DNA from: Gammaproteobacteria bacterium
GTDB taxonomy: Bacteria; Pseudomonadota; Gammaproteobacteria; VBWC01
Direction: 5' to 3'
Assembly (NCBI GenBank): GCA_006218035.1
Contig: VBWC01000023.1
Coordinates: forward strand, 1-64,000
DNA: 64,000 nucleotides
The notes beneath the pieces were generated by a model. It had not been told where the DNA came from. It ran no database searches and worked only from the letters and a program-made list of their open reading frames with translations. Positions 56,888 through 64,000 of this stretch are shown here, in pieces. The position numbers and the translations under genes are program-made. Within the stretch, counting starts at the first letter, position 1. Every line of letters begins with the position of its first letter.

Positions 56888-59800
56888 ACACCGCCCAGCT
56901 CGGCGACGTCGACCTGCGCGAAAACACCTTCTATTCCAGCTTCACCGACACCATACCGCTCACTTCCGAAGCCCAGACACTGCCGACGATGCAGGGCAGC
57001 GGACAGGTCAGAGACCTCCGAGAAGCCGTCTCCCTGTCACCCGCCCTCACCGACATACTGACCCAATTCACCCAGGCCACCACCCGCGCCGACCAGCGCA
57101 ACCTCCTCGATGCCATGATACAGGCGTGGTCCGACACCAGCCCCATGGCCACCAGCGCCAGCGGCGCGTATGCCGGACATCCGCTCACCCTCACCTTCGC
57201 CGGCATCACCAGCGGCACGCCCGAATACCAGGCATGGCTCGACAAACTCACCGTCCTCGAACACTTCAACGGCAGAACCTTCCGTCAAGTACCCACCGGC
57301 ACCGACCCCGTCACCCTGACCTGGACCAGCGAACAACTGACGTTGCTCAACCAGAGCTACACCGCCTTGCAGGAATCCGTCTACGGCGCCCTCGCGCTCC
57401 AGACTCGCCTCACGCCCTACCTCGACGCCATCACCTTCACGTATGACGGCAGTGCGATACGGATGGATGTCAGCGCGATGAACAGCGCGCTCCTGACCTA
57501 CGCACAGACCGATGCCTATAACGCCGTGGCGGATCTGCTCGACCTGAAACGCTATGGCGCCACCATGCTCGACACCACCGGCTGGACACCCTTCGTCACG
57601 CTCAGCCACTTGCTCGACACCGCGACGCTGACACCGGAGATTCAGGGCCGGCTGACGGCGGAGGGGATTCAGTATATCGGGGCGGCGGCCGCCAGTTATT
57701 CCGTGGCGACCACCAGCGGCGCGACCGTGCTGGGTAATAGCCTGGCCAATACGCTGAGCGGCAATAGTGGTAATGACACGCTTGAAGGCGGCGACGGCGA
57801 CGACGTACTCACCGGCAACGACGGCAACGACGTACTGGTCCTACGAATACAACCTCGGTGACGGCGTCGACACCATTAACGAATCCAATGGGCAAAGTTT
57901 TACCGACGTCGTGACGTTTGGCGCTGGCATCGCGGCCACCGACATCAGCGTCGTACGCAACGGCGTAAACCTCGAATTGCGCCATACGAACGGCGTCGAC
58001 AAAGTCATCCTCAACAACTGGTACAGCTCGACCAGCGACTTCTACCAGCTCGACCGGATCGACTTCACGGATGGCACGCAATGGACGCGTGCCCAGCTCA
58101 ACAGCTGGGGCCTCGACATCAGCGGCACGGCGGGCAACGACGTCCTGACCGGCGTCCCCGGCTGGGGCAACACCCTGCGGGGCCTCGGCGGCAACGACAC
58201 CCTGACCGGCGCGGTGACAACGGTGACGACCTGCTTGATGGCGGGGCGGGTAATGATTCGCTCAGTGGTGGCGCGGGTAATGATACCTATGTCGTTGACA
58301 GTGCGGGCGACGCAGTGTCAGAGAGTGCTAGTAGTGGTGCGGATACTGTTCAGAGCAGCATCACTTATACCCTCGGAGCGAATGTCGAAAATCTCACTCT
58401 GATTGGAGTGGATGCGATTAACGGTACTGGCAACGATCTGAATAACATTCTGACCGGTAATAGCGCCGCTAATATCTTGACCGGTGGATCAGGTAACGAC
58501 ACCTATCAATTCGGCCGCGGATATGGGCAGGACACGATCAATAACTACGATACGTCGGTAAGCAGGCTTGATACCGTGCAGCTCGTGAACCTGTTGCCCG
58601 CTGAGGTGACGCTGTCGAGAGCGGCAAATGATCTGCGGCTGTCTATCAATGGTACGCCGGATACGCTGACGATCAGCAGTTACTTCCTCAATGAGGGTGC
58701 CAGTAATTACCGATTGGAACAGATCGTCTTTGCGGATGCGACGGTATTGAGTCTGGCCAATGTGGTCAGTATGTTCCCGCCAAATACAGCCCCGGTTGTG
58801 GCAGCGGCGATCATCGATCAGAGTGCGACCCAGGGCCAGGTATTCAACTTCGCACTACCGGCGGGTACATTTTCTGACCCCGATGTGGGTGATAGCCTGT
58901 TTTTTGCCGCGACGAAGGCCGACGGTAGCGCATTGCCTTCCTGGCTGACGTTCGATGCTGCAACGCAGAGCTTCAGCGGCACGCCAGCGAATGGTGATGT
59001 TGGCACTATCGACATCAAGGTCACCGCGACCGACCTGGCTGGGGCAAGCATTAGTGACAACTTTATTGTTAATGTCGCTAATGTGAATGATGCGCCGACC
59101 GTGGCGAGCCTGATTGCGGATCAGGCCGCGATCGAGGATCAAGCGGTTAGCTTCACATTGCCGGCGGGCATCTTTGCCGACGTTGATGCGGGCGATGGCT
59201 TAACGCTCACTGCCATGAAGGCGGACGGTACGGCTTTACCGGGCTGGTTGAGCTTCAATGCTACGACCGGAGCCTTTACAGGGACGCCTGCCAACGGAGA
59301 CGTGGGCTCGTTAGATCTCAAGGTCACTGCGACCGATCTGGCCGGAGCTTCGGTGAGTGACAGTTTTGTTATCACCGTGGCGAATGCCAATGATGCACCG
59401 ACGGTTGCCGCGCCCATCGTCGATCAAGCGGCGAATGAGAGCCAGCCGTTCAGCTTTACCGTTCCGGTGGGCACCTTCGCTGACATTGATGCCGGGGACA
59501 CGTTGACGCTGACGGCTACTCAGGCCGATGGTAATGCGTTACCGGGTTGGATGAGTTTCGATTCAGCGACTCGAACCTTTAGCGGCACCCCTGCTATTTC
59601 GGATATGGGAACGCTGACGATTCGTGTCACCGCAACGGATACCTCGGGGGCCCAGATAGCGGATGATTTCCTGATCAATGTGACTACCACGCGCAACGTC
59701 GTTTCGGGCACGGGTGGCAATGATGCATTGTCGGGCACCAGCGCTGCCGATCTGATGTATGGCTATGCGGGTAATGACAGCCTTGACGGAGCCGCCGGCG

Positions 59801-59997
59801 CTGATGTGCTGATCGGTGGACTGGGGGATGACACCTATGTGGTCGACAACACCGGCGACGTCGTGACCGAAAATGCAGGGGAAGGTGCCGACCTCGTACA
59901 AAGCAGCGTCACCTACACGCTGACTAACGTGAATGTCGAAAACCTCACGCTGACCGGCACTACCGCCATCAACGGCACGGGCAACGCGGCCAACAAC

Positions 59998-60049
59998 GTC
60001 CTGACCGGCAACAGCGCCGCGAAGTCCTGACCGGCAACAGCGCCGCGAA
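59998..60049 (+). repeat. 26-bp tandem duplication in the RTX gene
   Basis: A 26-base unit beginning GTCCTGACCGGCAACAGCGC occurs at 59998-60023 and again at 60024-60049. Because 26 is not a multiple of three, it shifts the frame and creates a stop (GCGAAGTCCTGA). Confidence 0.9.
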
Positions 60050-61752
60050 CACGCTGACCGGCGGTGACGGCAACGACACCTTGAGTGGCGGCGCGGGCGC
60101 CGACACCATGGTGGGTGGACTGGGCGATGATATCTACGTCCGTGATAACACTGGCGATGTGATCACCGAAACCGCCGGCCAGGGTACCGATACGGTGCAG
60201 AGCTCGCTCACCTATACGCTCGTGTCCAACGTTGAAAACCTCACGCTGACCAGCACCACCGCCATCAATGGCACCGGCAACGCACTCAACAATGTCCTGA
60301 CCGGCAACAGCGCCATCAATACCCTGACCGGCGGCGACGGCAACGACACCCTCAATGGCGGCACAGGTGCCGACACGATGGTGGGTGGGCTCGGCGATGA
60401 TATCTACGTGCGTGATAACACTAGCGATGTGATCACCGAAGCCGCCGGTGCTGGCACGGATACGGTGCAGAGCTCGCTCACCTATACGCTCGTGTCCAAC
60501 GTCGAAAACCTCACGCTGACCGGTACCACCGCCATCAATGGCACCGGTAATACCCTCAACAACGTGCTGACCGGCAACAGCGCTGCGAACACCTTGAGCG
60601 GCGGCACGGGCGCCGACACCATGATCGGTGGCGCAGCTAACGACACCTACGTGGTCGACAACACCGGCGACGTCGTGACTGAGAATACGGGCGAAGGCAC
60701 CGACCTCGTGCAGAGCAGCGTGACGTACACCCTGAGTAACGTCAACGTCGAAAACCTCACGCTGACCGGTTCGACAGCCATCAACGGCACGGGCAACGCG
60801 GCCAACAACGTCCTGACCGGCAACAGCGCCGCGAAACGATACCCTGAGTGGCGGCGCGGGCGCGGATACGATGGTAGGTGGCGCTGGCGATGATGTCTAC
60901 GTACGTGATAACACCAGCGATGTGATTACAGAAACCGCCGGCCAGGGTGCCGATACGGTACAGAGTTCACTCACCTATACGCTCGTGTCCAACGTCGAAA
61001 ACCTCGCGCTGACCGGTACCACCGCTATCAATGGCACCGGTAATACCCTCAACAACGTCCTGACCGGCAACAGCGCCGCAAACACCCTGACCGGTGGCGA
61101 TGGTAACGACACTCTGAACGGCGGCGCGGGCGCCGACACCATGGCGGGTGGTGCGGGTGATGACGTCTATGTGCGTGACAACACCGGCGACGTGATTACC
61201 GAAACCGCCGGCAATGGTACGGACACGGTGCAGAGTTTGCTCACCTACACGCTCGCGTCCAACGTTGAGAATCTCACGCTGACCGGCACGACGGCGATCA
61301 ACGGCACGGGAAATTCACTCAATAATGTACTGACCGGCAACAGCGCCGCGAATACATTGACGGGTGGCACAGGGAGCGATACCTACATATTTGGCCGTGG
61401 ATACGGTGTCGATACCGTGGTGGAAAACGACGCCACGGTTGGCAATACCGATATCGCCTCGTTCATGTCCGGTATCGCCGCCGACCAGATCTGGTTCCAG
61501 CATGTCGGCAACAATCTGGATGTCAGCATCATCGGTACCCCGGATCACATGGTGATGCAAAACTGGTATCTGGGCAGCCAGTACCATATAGAACAGCTGA
61601 AGACGGCGGACGGCAAGACGCTGCTGGACAGCCGTGTGGAAAATCTGGTGTCGGCGATGGCCGGTTTCGCACCGCCCGGCGCGGGGCAGACAACGTTGCC
61701 GCCGGATTACCAGAGTGCGCTTAGCAGTACGATCGCGGCGAACTGGCAGTAG

Positions 61753-62190
61753 GATGATGCGGCGCGCGGGTGGTTGGCCTTCACCCTTTCGCCTGAAGTC
61801 CGGAATGGATGGTTGATGTTATTGACAAGATGAATCCTCAATGGCGCCATTTGTATTTCGAATGGCGGTGACGAGAGGATGGATTCCGGCATGCGCCGGA
61901 ATGACGGGTGATGGGGACGCGTTGGAATCCGGCGCATAGCGGATTGACGGGGGTGGTAGGGGTATGGAATCCCGGAAGGCGTCATCAGTGGTAAGTTTCG
62001 TATTCTGAATGGCGGTGACGAGAAGCTGGATTCCGGCATGCGCCGGAAAATGGCGGTGACGAGAAGCTGGATTCCGGCATGCGCCGGAATGACGGGTGGT
62101 GGGGATGCCTTGGACTCTGGCGCGTGCTGGAATGACGGGGTATGAATGACTGTGAGTCGTAAAAAGGTGAACAAGTTATTGTTGTCTCGT
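61753..62190. repeat. Palindromic repeat cluster with GIY-YIG 3'-end relics
   Basis: GATTCCGGCATGCGCCGGAA palindromes recur at about 61880, 62030, 62065. At 61805-61871 the sequence reads VDVIDKMNPQWRHLYFEWR plus stop, matching the end of the 62237 gene (IDVIEKMNPQWRDLYYELL). Shorter copies of the same tail (GAATGGCGGTGACGAGA) lie at 61997-62016 and 62047-62059. No intact gene is present. Confidence 0.7.
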
Positions 62191-62215
62191 CATTCCGGCG
62201 TATGCCGGAATCCAG
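62191..62215 (+). repeat. ATTCCGG palindrome, left of the GIY-YIG gene
   Basis: CATTCCGGCG-TATG-CCGGAATCCAG; it is inverted relative to the copy at 62535-62563. Confidence 0.75.
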
Positions 62216-62236
62216 GTGTGCTCGCAGGGGATTGTT

Positions 62237-62527
62237 ATGGAGCGACAGCCGTGTGTGTACCTGTTGGCAAGCAAACCAAACGGGACACTGTATGCGGGGG
62301 TAACCTCCCATCTGGTCAAGCGGGTTTGGGAGCACAAGAACCACGCCGTTGAAGGGTTTACCCGAAGATATCGCGTGAGTACGCTGGTCTGGTATGAGGT
62401 GCATGAAACGATGGACGCCGCTATACGCCGCGAAAAGGCGATTAAGAATTGGAGGCGGGCGTGGAAGATCGATGTCATTGAGAAGATGAATCCTCAGTGG
62501 CGCGATTTGTATTATGAATTGTTGTGA
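62237..62527 (+). CDS. GIY-YIG nuclease domain protein (UPF0213/YhbQ-like)
   Basis: Start ATG 62237 gives 96 residues. The nuclease motif reads CVYLLASKPNGTLYAGVTSH with Tyr-Val-Tyr and Tyr-Ala-Gly positions, the Arg of LVKRVWEHKN follows, and the later ETMDAAIRREKAIKNWRRAW holds the Glu expected to bind metal. Single-domain members of this size are common in proteobacteria and of uncertain function. Here inverted ATTCCGG palindromes flank the gene closely, and relics of its 3' end lie upstream. Confidence 0.88.
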   Translation: MERQPCVYLLASKPNGTLYAGVTSHLVKRVWEHKNHAVEGFTRRYRVSTLVWYEVHETMDAAIRREKAIKNWRRAWKIDVIEKMNPQWRDLYYELL

Positions 62528-62534
62528 CGAGAGG

Positions 62535-62563
62535 CTGGATTCCGGCCTACGCCGGAATGACGG
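62535..62563 (+). repeat. ATTCCGG palindrome, right of the GIY-YIG gene
   Basis: CTGGATTCCGGCCTACGCCG followed by GAATGACGG, eight bases after the stop. The same junction follows the relic at 61871. Confidence 0.75.
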
Positions 62564-62728
62564 TTGATGGAGAGGCTGGATTCGTCACGTGCCGGAATGA
62601 CGGAATCACGGAGTGACGACACAGCGATTATCCGAAGTTTTCTTACGTAACCGGCGCGGGTAGCGCCGGGACTGACATGAAGTACAACCCTCATCGAAAG
62701 GAAGTGGGGAGGGTTGTTGGCAGTAGCA

Positions 62729-64000
62729 ATGAACACAAACACCGATACTGATCCTGCGAAATCGAGCGCTTCCGTCGAGCCAATCGATACCGGCCTGGCC
62801 TGTCTGGTCATGCTGGCACGGTTTCATTCGGTGGCGGCGGACCCGGATCAGCTCAAGCATGAGTTTGGCGACGGCGGGCGGCCATTCGGCGTCAGCGATA
62901 TTCTGCTAGCGGCGAATAAGCTGGGTCTCAAGGCGAAAACCGTTCGTGCCGAGGCCGCGCGTCTGGGCAGTACGCCGCTGCCGGCGATCGCGATCGGCAA
63001 CGCCGGCGACTATTTCATTCTCGCCCGTGCCGATGCGGACAAGGTGTTGATCCACGATCCGCGCGTGGATCGGCCGCAGGTGATTCCGCGTGCGGAATTT
63101 GAAAGCCGCTGGGCCGGTGAATTGATTCTGTTCACGTCGCGCGCATCGATGACGGGGGAACTTGCGCGATTTGATTTCAGCTGGTTTGTCCCGGCGATTG
63201 TCAAATACCGCAAGCTGCTGGGCGAAGTGCTGCTGGTATCGTTTGCGTTGCAGTTTTTTGCGCTGGTCACGCCGTTGTTTTTTCAGGTGGTCATGGACAA
63301 GGTGCTGGTCCATCACGGCTTGACGACTCTGGATGTGATTGCCGTCGGACTGCTGGTTGTCGTCATCTTTGAAGTCGTGCTGACCGGACTGCGCAGTTAC
63401 GTGTTCGCGCACACGACGAGCCGGATCGATGTCGAGTTGGGTGCCAGGCTGTTTCGCCACCTGCTCGGTTTGCCGCTTGCCTATTTCCAGGCGCGTCGCG
63501 TCGGCGATTCCGTCGCCCGTGTGCGCGAGCTGGAGAACATTCGCAGTTTCCTGACAGGAAACGCGATCACCATTGTGCTCGACCTGCTGTTTTCGGTGGT
63601 GTTTATCGCGGTGATGCTGTACTACAGCGGCTGGCTGACGCTGATTGTGCTAGCGTCGCTGCCGTGCTACGTGCTGCTGTCGATTGCCATCACACCGGCG
63701 TTGCGCGCGCGGTTGCACGAGAAGTTCAACCGCGGCGCGGAGAATCAGGCGTTTCTGGTTGAAACCATCAACGGCGTCGATACCATCAAGGCGATGGCGG
63801 TGGAGCCGCAGCTGACGCGGCGCTGGGACAATCAACTTGCCGCCTACGTGTCGGCAACCTTCCGTGCGTCGGTGTTATCGACGTTCGCGAACAGCGGTGT
63901 GTCGCTGGTCAGCAAGCTGGTAACGGTGGGTACGTTGTGGCTCGGTGCCCGGCTGGTGATCGATGGCGACCTGACGGTCGGTCAGCTCATTGCGTTCAAC
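62729..64000 (+). CDS. HlyB-like type I secretion ABC transporter (partial)
   Basis: Start ATG 62729 follows GGGGAGGG by 15 bases (TTG 62714 is an in-frame alternative); the frame is open at the window end after 424 residues. Residues 18-140 form a C39-like domain in which DTG replaces the catalytic DCG motif, as in HlyB, so it should bind but not cut the substrate. The membrane region tracks HlyB closely: FDFSWFVPAIVKYRKLLGEV, LFFQVVMDKVLVHHGLTTLD, TSRIDVELGARLFRHLLGLP, RVGDSVARVRELENIRSFLT. It is the expected exporter of the upstream RTX protein. Confidence 0.93.
   Translation, partial: MNTNTDTDPAKSSASVEPIDTGLACLVMLARFHSVAADPDQLKHEFGDGGRPFGVSDILLAANKLGLKAKTVRAEAARLGSTPLPAIAIGNAGDYFILARADADKVLIHDPRVDRPQVIPRAEFESRWAGELILFTSRASMTGELARFDFSWFVPAIVKYRKLLGEVLLVSFALQFFALVTPLFFQVVMDKVLVHHGLTTLDVIAVGLLVVVIFEVVLTGLRSYVFAHTTSRIDVELGARLFRHLLGLPLAYFQARRVGDSVARVRELENIRSFLTGNAITIVLDLLFSVVFIAVMLYYSGWLTLIVLASLPCYVLLSIAITPALRARLHEKFNRGAENQAFLVETINGVDTIKAMAVEPQLTRRWDNQLAAYVSATFRASVLSTFANSGVSLVSKLVTVGTLWLGARLVIDGDLTVGQLIAFN

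Larger units (their letters stand above)
55901..61752 (+). pseudogene. Large RTX effector/adhesin, broken by about five frameshifts
   Basis: Start ATG 55901 follows AAGGAG. Residues 1-150 form a permuted papain-like (NlpC/P60 or LRAT type) domain with His24 (PPHSFLVV) and Cys101 (GSQCSTWVANALAQM). Next come the 529-bp linker block, MQGSGQVRDLREAVSLSPAL and a helical region (to about 57700), RTX nonapeptides (GGDGNDTL type), three cadherin-like putative-Ig domains (58790-59690), more RTX repeats and LPPDYQSALSSTIAANWQ. Breaks lie near 56888, 57835, 58215, 60024 and 60838. Intact, it would be about 1950 residues, exported by the type I system downstream. Confidence 0.85.

Noticed and set aside
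60081-61400. Tandem repeats that might suggest a CRISPR array or satellite
   Set aside because: They are the coding RTX and calcium-binding repeats (GGDGNDTLNGG, NVENLTLTGTTAINGTGN), of variable spacing and in frame.

Overview
The window looks like a chromosomal segment of a GC-rich gammaproteobacterium living with heavy metals. The clues are a YbiT-type ABC-F protein, a YqjD/YqjE/YqjK-like trio, YceH, YaiI and GlpE homologues, a CzcCBA efflux operon, mercury-type MerR/MerF remnants and a ChrA chromate transporter. No rRNA, tRNA or CRISPR was recognised. Housekeeping genes are few. The window is unusually rich in insertion sequences, MITEs, REP-type palindromes and 5'-truncated gene tails.

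Layout. 1-7400: an IS3-family end, a secreted FG-GAP/PKD protein, a methyltransferase, an IS3 relic, an IS5-family element with a frameshifted transposase, and an AI-2E-family permease whose 3' tail is duplicated 2.7 kb upstream. 7600-9070: an envelope/stress trio and a PhnA/YjdM protein. 9300-16500: a MITE, a PRC-barrel protein, a cytochrome c, two partial mer modules with paralogous MerR regulators, a Crp/Fnr regulator and a TylF-like methyltransferase. 16564-22835 (minus): a czcCBA operon led by a His-rich membrane protein. 23185-30719: a porin/PstS-like pair, an EamA permease, TfoX-N, a MoaD-like/BNR-repeat pair, a rhodanese, YceH, cold-shock and YaiI proteins. 30900-37650: an accessory zone with a RAYT/REP locus, a DUF2283 pair, a DUF2971 protein, ybiT, and relics of recQ and other genes. 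38402-39595: a complete IS3-family element with ACGT target duplications. 39698-51845: exported proteins, a 2OG-Fe(II) oxygenase, cytochrome b561, an SLC13-type permease, a GGDEF/EAL protein, chrA and an MFS permease.

51896-64000 is the most interesting part. It is a type I secretion locus with a large RTX-repeat protein (coding sequence 55901-61752, broken by several frameshifts) and an HlyB-like ABC exporter running off the window. Upstream lies a second, orphan RTX 'head' (54166-55389). It has a different N-terminal domain joined to a near-identical 529-bp GC-rich block and ends just past that block, without RTX repeats or secretion signal. A third vestige at 51896-51940 ends at the equivalent codon. 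Each head directly follows a small secreted-protein gene. I read this as a polymorphic RTX effector system with swappable heads, orphan cassettes and candidate immunity partners; that is inference, not proof.

A second theme is small mobile repeats. MITE family A has GGAACCTCTG-type termini and 4-bp target duplications, matching the resident IS5-family element. MITE family B has ends consistent with TA target sites. REP palindromes flank a RAYT gene, and ATTCCGG palindromes flank a GIY-YIG nuclease gene in an analogous arrangement. The many frameshifts could be real decay or assembly error; the sequence alone cannot say.
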